A stretch of 64,000 bases of DNA. Origin: Rhodobacteraceae bacterium DSL-40 (GTDB lineage Bacteria; Pseudomonadota; Alphaproteobacteria; Rhodobacterales; Rhodobacteraceae). Shown piece by piece: positions 35,207-43,276 of this stretch. The notes beneath the pieces were generated by a model. That model searched no databases. It was not told the DNA's origin and saw only the letters and a program-made list of their open reading frames with translations. The translations under genes and the position numbers were made by a program. The stretch spans positions 1 to 64,000 of the forward strand of contig QKPN01000015.1 of assembly GCA_003258405.1 (NCBI GenBank). The letters run 5' to 3'. Every line of letters begins with the position of its first letter. The stretch's first letter is position 1.

Positions 35207-36525
35207 TCCGCGGCCTGCTGCGGAGCCTGGGCCTCCGCCGCCGTGTCGTGCGCGGCGAGGGCGGCTCTACGGTTCCGGCGCTCGATCAGGCGCTCGAAGA
35301 GGCGCGCGTGCTGCCGTCCGGTCTCGATCGCCGTCATCGGCGGCTCGATATTGCTGCGCAGCCGGTCCCAGAGCTCGGGCTCGCGGATGGCGCGGGCGAG
35401 CTTCTCGGCAAGGCTCTCGGCATTCGAGGCGCGGAAGTGCAGCCCGTCGATGCCGTCACGCACCTTTTCGGCCATGCCGCCGATATCGGACGCGATGATC
35501 GGCCGGCCGTGGAAGAAGGCCTCCTGGATCACCACGGGGCTGTTTTCCCACCAGGTCGACGGCACGATCATCCAGTCGACCTCGCGCATGAGATTGGGCA
35601 GATCCGGGCTCTTGTAGGAGCCCATGAAGCGGACCCGGCGCCCGGCGATGCGGAAGAGCTCCTTCACCGCCGCCTGGAAATCCTCCGGCTGGTGCTCGAG
35701 ATTGCCGCCATAGACATAGAGGATCGAATCGCCCCAGACGTCGGCAGGCACGCGGGTCACCGCATCGATCAGCACCTTGATCCCCTTGAACGGGTTGAGC
35801 TGGCCGAAATAGGCGAACCGGTTGCGCCGCCCCCCTGGCGCCACCGGCCGTGCGGGCGCGACCTGGCCGCCCTCGAGCCCGTTCTCGATCATCACCAGCT
35901 TCTCTGGCGGCAGCCCCCAGTCGGCAAAGCGCGAGAGCAGGAATTTCGACGGGCTGACGAAGGCATCGACCTCGGTCAGGAAGCTCTTGATGAAGATCTC
36001 GCGCCGGAGCAGGTTCGCCGCTCCGATCTCGGGAAAGCAGACGCCGCAGTCCGAGGGCGATGCCTTGGTGCAGAGCGCCCCGTTCGTTGCCTTGATCATC
36101 TGCCCGTGATGGGCGCAGATCGGCAGATACTCGTGAAGCGTGTAGACGATCGGCACATCGCCCAGCGCGCGACGCGCCGCCCGGATGGCCTGGATGCCGA
36201 ACCCCATGATGTGGTGGAAGTTCACCACATCCGGGTTGAGATCGGCGAGGAAGCGCTCGAAATGCCGCATCAGGTCGTCCATCCCGTTGGTCGCGAGATG
36301 GAACCAGTCGTAATCGTTCGACCAGTAGAGCGTCTCGTCCGGCCCCTGGCCCAGAGACATGAGCGGCGTCGCCTTGTGGCGCATCACCGGCGGCGCGACG
36401 CCCGCGAGATAATGGGACTCCCAGCCTTCCTGCTGCTTGATGCCCTGGAAGACGTTGTAGGAGGCGACCTGCGCACCGCCGATCGAGAAGGCGGGATGCG
36501 CGTGGCTGAGGAACAGGGCCTTCAT
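35203..36525 (-). CDS. GT4-family glycosyltransferase (paralogue A)
   Basis: A 440-aa GT-B enzyme beginning MKALFLSHAHPAFSIGGAQV. Its features are PIVYTLHEYLPICAHHGQM, a Cys-rich CGVCFPEIG stretch, RNRFAYFGQLNPFKGIKVLI and PSTWWENSPVVIQEAFFHGR. The same landmarks in the same order occur in the product at 38729-39982, so the two arose by duplication. It probably adds sugars in sequence with its paralogue. Overlaps both neighbours by 4 nt. Confidence 0.88.
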   Translation of the reverse strand: MKALFLSHAHPAFSIGGAQVASYNVFQGIKQQEGWESHYLAGVAPPVMRHKATPLMSLGQGPDETLYWSNDYDWFHLATNGMDDLMRHFERFLADLNPDVVNFHHIMGFGIQAIRAARRALGDVPIVYTLHEYLPICAHHGQMIKATNGALCTKASPSDCGVCFPEIGAANLLRREIFIKSFLTEVDAFVSPSKFLLSRFADWGLPPEKLVMIENGLEGGQVAPARPVAPGGRRNRFAYFGQLNPFKGIKVLIDAVTRVPADVWGDSILYVYGGNLEHQPEDFQAAVKELFRIAGRRVRFMGSYKSPDLPNLMREVDWMIVPSTWWENSPVVIQEAFFHGRPIIASDIGGMAEKVRDGIDGLHFRASNAESLAEKLARAIREPELWDRLRSNIEPPMTAIETGRQHARLFERLIERRNRRAALAAHDTAAEAQAPQQAAE

Positions 36526-38732
36526 GCGGACAGTCCTCCGGATTCGTGACGTGTTCTGCGGCCGAGCAGGGCTGCGTCGACCTTCTTCATCAGGCGCGCG
36601 AAGGGCGGATCCTCCGCGGCATGGACCTCGTCGAGCATCCAGAACTCGACCGCGCCCGCACACCAGGCGCCCGAACCGAGACGGCGGAGGCGCGAGGCGA
36701 GATCCACATGTGCATAGGAATCGCTGAAGAGATGGCCGGTGAAACCGCCCGCCCGTTCGAGCTGCGCGCGCCCGACGAGCGCGATTTCGGCCGCCCCCGA
36801 CGTGACCATTTCGGGCGCGCCCCGCGGCAGCCATTCGGCGCCATAGCCCGAGAGCGCACAGGCCGCCTCTGCCCCCGCCGGATCGAGCCGCGGGCCTCCG
36901 TAATAGATCGAGTCGTCCTCATAGGTGAGCGCGGGCGAGACGAGCCCCGGCGCCGGCAGCCGCTCGGCCTCGCCGAGCAGCGCGCCGAGCCAGCCGTGCG
37001 CCTTCGGCAGCGCCGACGGCAACCAGCAGAGCACATGCGCCCCCGTCGTTGCCGCGACCCCCGCATCGAGCTGGCCGGTGATGGTGCAGTCGTCAGGCGT
37101 CACGACGACGCCGCCCTGCAGCCCATAGAAGCGGAACGCATCCTCGAGCGCCCGGAGATGCTCGGAGGCGGTGGCACGTGTGGTGACAAGCGCAAGCTCG
37201 AGCAGCCGCGCCTCCTCCGAGCCGGCCAGCACCCCGAGAATCGGCTGGAGCTCGGCCATGCGCCGGAAGGGCATCACCGCCGAGACCGGCCGCTGTGCGG
37301 CACGGCTGCCGAGCGGGATCATCCGCCGCTCCCGGCCGCGACGGCCGCCCTTCGAGGCGGGCTCGACGCTTGCGAGGAAGGGCGCGAGATGCTCCTCGAC
37401 GATCCGGCCAAGCTCGGGATCGCTCGGGGAGATCGCGCCGACGATCTGCGGCAGGCGCTCGCTCGAGGTGAAGGGCGCGACCGTGAGCGGCCGGAACAGG
37501 CAGCTGTCGTCATCGAGCACGAGCTCGAGATAGACCTCCGCCCCGTCCACCTTGTCGCGCGCGGCGGGCACATGGGTGATGAAGCCGTGCATCACGTCGC
37601 CCGGCCCGAGCAGATCGGCAAAGCGCGGGTCCTGGCCGAAGCCGTTGTTGAGATCGGGCCGCGGCAGCAGGCACCAGGCCTTGTCGAGCGGCGCATAGAG
37701 ATTGCCGGTGCTCTTCAGCAGCACCCGCTCGACGCGGCGCAAGGGATCGAGCAGCCAGCCCACCGCGAGCAGCCCGCCGTCGGGTGCCTGCAGCAGGCTG
37801 TCGAACGCCGCCGCGATCGGCAGGCTCGTGCCCGCCAGCGTGTTCTCGCCCGAAAAGCGCGGGCGGCAGATGCGGCGGAAGGCGCGGCGGGTGCTCTCTG
37901 GCCCCTCGAAACGGTCGAGCATGTGGCGGACATGGGCGTCCGCCGGCGTGCCCTCGAGCCGCAGCAGGTTGCCCCGCACCACGTCGAGCCGCAGAAGCCG
38001 TCCGTCGCGCTCGAAGAAGACCGCATCGACGGACTGGAGATCGGCATCGCGCCAGTCGCGGCAGAAGAAGGCGACGCCCTGCCCCGGCGGCAGGATGTCC
38101 TCACGGTCGAACACCGCAACCTCGACCTCGCGCACCGAAAGCCCGCCGGCGACACTCGCAAGCGTCGCCGTGCCCGCCTTCAGCGACATCGACCAGCCTT
38201 GGGCGAAGAGGCCGCCGCATTCCGGCCGGCCGAGGATCTCGATGAAACCGTCACGCTCGGCGGCAGCGGTGAAGAAACTCCGCGCGAAATCCTCGTAGGC
38301 CCGGGCCTCCTCGGCCGAGGCTCCGGCGTCGAGAAGATGCAGCGTGAGAAAGTTGAAGATGTCGCGCCCGTCCACGCCGGAGGTGCGCACGAGATCGGCC
38401 AGAGGCTGCGGTGAGACATCGACCGTCGGCAACGCGGCGAAACGCCACGCCCGCGCCGAGGCCGGGTCATGGATCTCCGCGCCTGCCTGGGGCAGCCCAT
38501 CGAGCACCGCGATGCCGCACCAGGTTTCACCGCCGCCCGCCTGCCAGCACTTTGCCCGCCAGGGCAGGATCCGGCCGCCCTGCACGAGACTGCCGCTCAG
38601 CGGAAGCGCGTGCTCGGCGCCTTCGAACAGCAGAAGCGTTCGTCCGCCATGGAGCAGGATTGCGCGGGTACGGTGAAGCGTGGACCAGGACAGGTCCCGC
38701 TGCGGAAAATCGCTGCCATCTGCCGGAGTCAT
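36522..38732 (-). CDS. Large protein with C-terminal GT2/GT-A-like domain
   Basis: A 736-aa soluble protein. About 480 N-terminal residues match nothing I recognise (RTRAILLHGGRTLLLFEGAE; several short beta-rich stretches such as GDVMHGFITHVP). The last ~250 residues look like a GT-A fold: VVVTPDDCTITGQLDAGVAATTGAHVLCWL, GLVSPALTYEDDSIYYGGP and LFSDSYAHVDLASRLRRLGS, where the acidic D-x-D and E-D equivalents are altered. It may be a glycosyltransferase or a degenerate partner. ATG 38732 overlaps the upstream stop; longer reading runs antisense-like through the GT4 gene. Confidence 0.65.
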   Translation of the reverse strand: MTPADGSDFPQRDLSWSTLHRTRAILLHGGRTLLLFEGAEHALPLSGSLVQGGRILPWRAKCWQAGGGETWCGIAVLDGLPQAGAEIHDPASARAWRFAALPTVDVSPQPLADLVRTSGVDGRDIFNFLTLHLLDAGASAEEARAYEDFARSFFTAAAERDGFIEILGRPECGGLFAQGWSMSLKAGTATLASVAGGLSVREVEVAVFDREDILPPGQGVAFFCRDWRDADLQSVDAVFFERDGRLLRLDVVRGNLLRLEGTPADAHVRHMLDRFEGPESTRRAFRRICRPRFSGENTLAGTSLPIAAAFDSLLQAPDGGLLAVGWLLDPLRRVERVLLKSTGNLYAPLDKAWCLLPRPDLNNGFGQDPRFADLLGPGDVMHGFITHVPAARDKVDGAEVYLELVLDDDSCLFRPLTVAPFTSSERLPQIVGAISPSDPELGRIVEEHLAPFLASVEPASKGGRRGRERRMIPLGSRAAQRPVSAVMPFRRMAELQPILGVLAGSEEARLLELALVTTRATASEHLRALEDAFRFYGLQGGVVVTPDDCTITGQLDAGVAATTGAHVLCWLPSALPKAHGWLGALLGEAERLPAPGLVSPALTYEDDSIYYGGPRLDPAGAEAACALSGYGAEWLPRGAPEMVTSGAAEIALVGRAQLERAGGFTGHLFSDSYAHVDLASRLRRLGSGAWCAGAVEFWMLDEVHAAEDPPFARLMKKVDAALLGRRTRHESGGLSA

Positions 38733-39982
38733 GCTGCCACCCGATTGAAGAGAGCGTTGAAGAGATCGAGATGGGTCGAGACGAAAGCTTCGTGCGAGAC
38801 CGGCGCGACGGGCGCAGCCGCGAGCCTCTCCCAGAGCCCGGGTTCGGTGGCGGCACGCACCATGGTCTCCGCAAGGGCGGCGGCATCGCCCGGCGGCACA
38901 TGCAGCCCGTCGATGCCGTCCCGCACCAGCTCGGCCATGCCGCCGACGCCCGAGCAGATCACCGGGATCCCGGCCGCGCGGGCCTCGAGAATGACGAGCG
39001 GTGCGTTCTCCCACCAGAGCGAGGGCATCACCACCCAGTCGGTCCGCGCGAGCAGGTTCGGCAGATCGCCCCGGTCGTAGGGGCCGAGATGCTGCGCGAT
39101 CTGCCCCGCCGCCGTGAGCCCCGCCTTGAACGCGCTGCGGAAATCCTGTTCGGCCCAGCCGAGGCCGCCATGGAAATTGACGCGGAGCGTGCTGTCGGTC
39201 TCGCGCAGCCGCGCGGCTGCCTCGAGCAGCACAAGCACACCCTTGTGCGGCAGGATATTGCCGAAATAGGCGAAGCGGTCGCGCCGGGCGCGCGGCGCGG
39301 GCGAATCCCAGGAGATCCCGGCCTGAACCACCGCGTTCGGCACGACACGGATGCGGCTCTCCGCAAGCCCCCAGTCGACGAAGCGGTCCTTGAGGAAGGT
39401 GCTCGGCGCGATGAAGAGATCGACGCAGTCGAGCAGCGCCTGAAGATGCGCGCGGCGGAGCGCATGGCGCGCCTGCTCGATCTCTGGAAAGCAGTTGCGG
39501 CAGCGGTCCGCATCCATCCCCGGGCATCTCATGCCCTCGGGCCGCGTCAGCAGCAGGCCGTCGCCCGGACAGATGAGCTGATAGTCATGGAGCGTGAGCA
39601 CGATGCGCGCCCGCGGTCGCATCCGGCGGATCGCGGGGAGGATCTCGGCGCCGAGCCGATCGAGCCCGTGGAGATGCACGAGATCGGGCCGGGTGATCTC
39701 GAGCACCTGCCCGAGCCCCTCAAGCCAGTCCGTGCCATCCTCGCGCAGCATGGAAAAGCGGTCATAGCGCCCGGTGCAGAGCACGAAGTCCTCGCCGATC
39801 GCCTGAAGCGAGCCCGGTGCCGCGCCCGGACGCTGGAGGCTCGTCGCGGCGACCAGCAGCCGCGCGGCGACCCCGTCGCGGGCATCGAGCCCGCGCGCAA
39901 GATCCTGCGCGACATGCTCGGTCCCGCCCGTCGTCCAGGCCGGATGATCGTGGGCGATCTCCAGAATTCGGAACTTGCTCAT
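38729..39982 (-). CDS. GT4-family glycosyltransferase (paralogue B)
   Basis: A 417-aa GT-B enzyme with FRILEIAHDHPAWTTGGTEHV, IVLTLHDYQLICPGDG, CRNCFPEIEQA, RDRFAYFGNILPHKGVLVLL and PSLWWENAPLVILEARAAG. Closely matched in layout to the product at 35203-36525, including the CFPEI, DWGL and WWEN-P-V landmarks. Overlaps the gene on each side by 4 nt. Confidence 0.88.
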   Translation of the reverse strand: MSKFRILEIAHDHPAWTTGGTEHVAQDLARGLDARDGVAARLLVAATSLQRPGAAPGSLQAIGEDFVLCTGRYDRFSMLREDGTDWLEGLGQVLEITRPDLVHLHGLDRLGAEILPAIRRMRPRARIVLTLHDYQLICPGDGLLLTRPEGMRCPGMDADRCRNCFPEIEQARHALRRAHLQALLDCVDLFIAPSTFLKDRFVDWGLAESRIRVVPNAVVQAGISWDSPAPRARRDRFAYFGNILPHKGVLVLLEAAARLRETDSTLRVNFHGGLGWAEQDFRSAFKAGLTAAGQIAQHLGPYDRGDLPNLLARTDWVVMPSLWWENAPLVILEARAAGIPVICSGVGGMAELVRDGIDGLHVPPGDAAALAETMVRAATEPGLWERLAAAPVAPVSHEAFVSTHLDLFNALFNRVAA

Positions 39983-42126
39983 GCCTTCCCCCTGGCGGTT
40001 TCAGGGCCCTCGCCGGCCCGCGCGACCACCCCGATCGCGATCCGGTCGGCCGCCGCCGAGATCGGATCGGCTGCCCCCGGTGCGCTGTATCGGATGAAAA
40101 GGTTGCGGAAGGATGTGCGCGCCGCATTTCCCCGCGCCTCGAGCCGGCCGATCGTCTCGGCCAGCCGGATGTCCGGGTCGGGATGGCTGCGGCGGGAGGC
40201 CAGAAAGGCCGCCTTGGCCTCCGCGGTGAATCCGGCACAGTCACAGGTCGCGAGGCCGGTCGCGGCGGTTGCGCCCCCCGGCAGATCGGTGGCCGGGATT
40301 CCGACCGGACGGCGCCGGAGCGCGCCGCGGTCTTCGACGAGGCCGCCCGCGTCGAGCACCGAGCCGTCGGTAGCGCAAAGCGTGCCGCCCAGCACCGCTG
40401 CCTTGCGGGCTCCGGCCTGAAAGCAGCGCAGCCAGTCCGCAAGCCAGCCGCGGCTCGCGGGCATCACCTCGGCCCCGAGCACGAGGGTGAGCTCGCCCTC
40501 CGCCGCCTCGAGCGCCGCGCAGAGCGCTGCCGCCGGCCCGGGTGCACCGATGAGCGTGACAAGCTTGATCGCGATCCCGTAGGTGCGGTGGATCTCCGCG
40601 AGGCGCTTTCGCGCCGCCTCGGCCTCCGCACCTTCGCGGACATGGTGGACGAGTTCGACCTGTCCGGCCTGCCGTTCGCCGAAAATCCGCGCGGCACGGG
40701 CGCGCAGGATGTCACCGCTGGCGCTCGCCGGCGCCACGATGCTGAGCCGCGGCCGCACCGTGCTCGGGCCAAAGCGCTCGACGATGCTCCGCGCCGGCGC
40801 CTCAGCCCCGTCAAGCCGGGCCAGTGCGATGCTCTCGGCCGCCACCTCTCGGCCAAGCCGCGAGAAACATTCGGGAACCGCGCCGTCAAAGCGCGGCACC
40901 GGCCCTTCGTGAATGGTATGGACCCGGCCCGAGCGATAGACGAGCCGCAGCCGCCAGGATGCCGCGGGCGCCCCCGCCGCCGAAAGCCCCGGCAGATAGC
41001 CGCCCCGAAGCCCCGGCACTGCCGCATCGCCCGCAAGGTCGATCTCGCGGCTCTCGCCGCCGCAGTCCACCCGGAGCGCCCGCACGAGCCCGAGCCCGTC
41101 GCGAAGCTCGAAGGCATGAAGCAGACCCTGCGATGTGGCCGAAAGATGCTGCAATGCAATGAGAGGCTCGGCCTCTCCGGAGGCGCCGAGCTCGCGGGCA
41201 ATCGCTGCTGCACCTGCGTCGCGATCGGCCCAGGCCGCCACCAGCCCCTCGAGCCAGGCCGCGGCATGGGCATCGCGCCGCGCCATCCACGGCACGAGCG
41301 ATTGCGCCTCGTGCCCGGCGCCCGGTCCTTCGAGCACCAGCGGGGTGTCGGCCAGGGCCACGAGCTCTGCCCCGTCCGGCAGCCGCCCGGGGCAGAAGAG
41401 ATGCAACAGATAGCCGCGTGGCGTCTCCTCGACGCAGGTCTCGAAGCCCTTGATGTTGACGATGCGGTCGCGGGTTTCGAGCACCAGCGTGCGGAACTCC
41501 GCCCTGCCGCTCTCCTTCGGCAACCGGTAACTCAGCACCACGCCCGCGCCGCCGACCGGACAGACCGAACCGAGCGCCTGGCGCAGCCCGCCCTGAAGCG
41601 CCAGCAGCTCGCGGGTCACCGCGCCGTAGCCGGTCTCGTCGGAAAATCCGAAGAGTGAGGCTCCCGTTGTCATGATGAGCCGGAGCAGCCGCCGCCGCCC
41701 GGCCTCCGCCAGCCCGTCGATGAGCGCGGAGCTGTCGGCCACCGGCGATTGCAGCCATTCGGGATCGAGCCCCGCCGTCGGCGCGCCCTCGATGGTGATC
41801 TCCATCCGGCTTGCGGCAATCTCCTCGGCCCGGCGCCCCAGCATCAGGACATGGCGCAGCCCGCCCGAGACCAGCTCGAGCTCGGTCGCGAGGAACGGCC
41901 GCCCGACCGGCGCCCCCTCGAGCCGCGCCTCGATCCGCCGCCGCCGTGGCGCGCCCTCGGGGCGGGCCTTCTCGTCGAAGACCACCGCCGTGACCTCGCC
42001 CGCGAGCGGCACCACCGCCGCCTGCGTCCGGCGCGCCGCCCCTGCCGGGTTGCGGAAGGTCGCACAATCCGGCGCGCCCGGGCGCGCACGGGTTGAAAAA
42101 TGTAGACTGTCTGCGCGGATGTTCAT
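39979..42126 (-). CDS. Large protein with C-terminal GT2-like domain
   Basis: A 715-aa soluble protein, first of the overlapping six-gene run. The N-terminal ~450 residues are unrecognised. Residues from about 460 resemble a GT2 enzyme: RPRLSIVAPASASGDI, GELTLVLGAEVMPASRGWL (position of the usual D-x-D, here altered), AAVLGGTLCATDGSVLDAGG, CDCAGFTAEAKAAFLASRR. In general plan (unknown N-terminus plus GT-A C-terminus) it parallels the 736-aa protein. The start ATG is at 42126. Confidence 0.65.
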   Translation of the reverse strand: MNIRADSLHFSTRARPGAPDCATFRNPAGAARRTQAAVVPLAGEVTAVVFDEKARPEGAPRRRRIEARLEGAPVGRPFLATELELVSGGLRHVLMLGRRAEEIAASRMEITIEGAPTAGLDPEWLQSPVADSSALIDGLAEAGRRRLLRLIMTTGASLFGFSDETGYGAVTRELLALQGGLRQALGSVCPVGGAGVVLSYRLPKESGRAEFRTLVLETRDRIVNIKGFETCVEETPRGYLLHLFCPGRLPDGAELVALADTPLVLEGPGAGHEAQSLVPWMARRDAHAAAWLEGLVAAWADRDAGAAAIARELGASGEAEPLIALQHLSATSQGLLHAFELRDGLGLVRALRVDCGGESREIDLAGDAAVPGLRGGYLPGLSAAGAPAASWRLRLVYRSGRVHTIHEGPVPRFDGAVPECFSRLGREVAAESIALARLDGAEAPARSIVERFGPSTVRPRLSIVAPASASGDILRARAARIFGERQAGQVELVHHVREGAEAEAARKRLAEIHRTYGIAIKLVTLIGAPGPAAALCAALEAAEGELTLVLGAEVMPASRGWLADWLRCFQAGARKAAVLGGTLCATDGSVLDAGGLVEDRGALRRRPVGIPATDLPGGATAATGLATCDCAGFTAEAKAAFLASRRSHPDPDIRLAETIGRLEARGNAARTSFRNLFIRYSAPGAADPISAAADRIAIGVVARAGEGPETARGKA

Positions 42127-42160
42127 GACGGTCTGGCCCAGTTGGCTGCGATCGCGAGGA

Positions 42161-42193
42161 ATCCGGGCCGGCCGAATGACGGCCGGCCCGGAT
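42161..42193 (-). terminator. Strong hairpin between the RTX gene and the GT/T1SS operon
   Basis: Perfect 13-bp arms ATCCGGGCCGGCC / GGCCGGCCCGGAT around a 7-nt loop, 5 nt past the RTX stop and 34 nt before the next start. There is no T-run, so it may cause partial termination or protect the RTX mRNA and set a high cargo-to-machine ratio. Confidence 0.65.
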
Positions 42194-42198
42194 CAGGT

Positions 42199-42987
42199 TC
42201 AGACGAGCGTGATGAATTTCGACGGGTCGGCGGAGACCTCGTCGTAGGAGACGCCCGAGAGCAGGACACTGTCGCCCTGCCCGAAGTCGATCAGGGTGCC
42301 GGCATCGCCGAGGTCGATGGCGTAATCCGCCACGTCCGCGACCGATTCCAGCGTCAGGCCCTCGAGGCTGTGCGAGATCTGCAGCATGTCGCCATCGCTG
42401 AAATCCATGATGACGTCGCCACCGCCCGAGAAGACGAAGAGGTCGTTGCCTCCGCCCCCGAACAGCACGTCGTCGCCATCGCCGCCGTCGAGCACATCGT
42501 CGCCCGCGCCGCCTTTCAGGATGTCGTCGCCGTCGCCGCCGAGAAGAACGTCGTCACCGGCATCCCCCTCGAGCCGGTCGTCTCCCTCGCCGCCCAGAAG
42601 CGTGTCGGCGCCAGCGCCACCCAGGATGACGTCGTCGCCGGCATCGCCTGCGAGGTGATCGTCCCCCGCTCCGCCAACCAGCATGTCGTCGCCGTCTCCG
42701 CCCGAGACGTCGTCGTCACCCGATCCGCCGAGCAGCGTGTCCGCCCCCGCGTCGCCGGTCAGGTGATCGTCCCCCGAACCGCCAATGACCATGTCGTCGC
42801 CATCGCCGCCCGCGATGGTGTCGTCACCCGAGCCGCCATTCAGCGTGTCGAAGCCCGCGCCGCCGTCAATGACGTCGTCGCCGCTTCCACCGAAGGCAAA
42901 GTCATCACCGTCCCCCGACGCGATGAAATCCGCCCCCGACGTGCCAAACACGAAGTCGTTGAATGCCCCTCCAGGGATAGTTGCCAT
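42199..42987 (-). CDS. Short RTX repeat protein, probable T1SS cargo
   Basis: A 262-aa acidic protein without a signal peptide. Residues 10 to about 195 are almost nothing but Ca2+-binding nonapeptides (GGSGDDVIDGG, GGDGDDMVIGG, GGAGDDHLAGD, about 18 copies). The last ~65 residues (DVIMDFSDGDMLQISHSLEG) form the usual RTX capping and secretion region. There is no catalytic domain, so a structural, surface or matrix role is likely. It is the gene immediately upstream of the six-gene GT/T1SS run and divergent from another RTX gene. Confidence 0.9.
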   Translation of the reverse strand: MATIPGGAFNDFVFGTSGADFIASGDGDDFAFGGSGDDVIDGGAGFDTLNGGSGDDTIAGGDGDDMVIGGSGDDHLTGDAGADTLLGGSGDDDVSGGDGDDMLVGGAGDDHLAGDAGDDVILGGAGADTLLGGEGDDRLEGDAGDDVLLGGDGDDILKGGAGDDVLDGGDGDDVLFGGGGNDLFVFSGGGDVIMDFSDGDMLQISHSLEGLTLESVADVADYAIDLGDAGTLIDFGQGDSVLLSGVSYDEVSADPSKFITLV

Positions 42988-43276
42988 GGATACTCCCTCC
43001 GTTTCCGCGATCGTGTCGCTGGGAACTGGATGGGGGTCCGGGCGTAAACAGGACCTTAATTAGCAGGCGCAATATAGTTGCGACTTTCAGCAATCGCGGT
43101 TCAAATTCCTAACATATTGTTGCGCTGCACTCCTCAGCCGTTAACGCGCCTTATACCGAGCTTGCGCTTCAAGTTACGCGGGGCGGATCGCAAATCCGGC
43201 CGACGCGCAACCGAGAGGCCCCGGCGCGCGAGGCCATGCCCCGTTCCATCGCGACGCAAAAAAGGGAGCAAGCCAA
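42988..43276. promoter_or_regulatory. Divergent control region between two RTX genes
   Basis: 289 bp, noticeably AT-rich from 43045 to 43170, between the starts of the 262-aa and 435-aa RTX genes. Features seen are TTAATTA at 43056, AACATATTGTTGCGC near 43110, and TTAACGCGCCTTATA at 43141, which partly resembles a CtrA-type site. Promoters for both genes should lie here; I cannot place them exactly. Confidence 0.5.

Noticed and set aside
36522-39527. A 1001-codon minus-strand frame starting inside the GT4 gene
   Set aside because: The part above 38732 is out of frame with the GT4 gene and low-complexity. The ATG at 38732 overlaps the GT4 stop as at every other junction.
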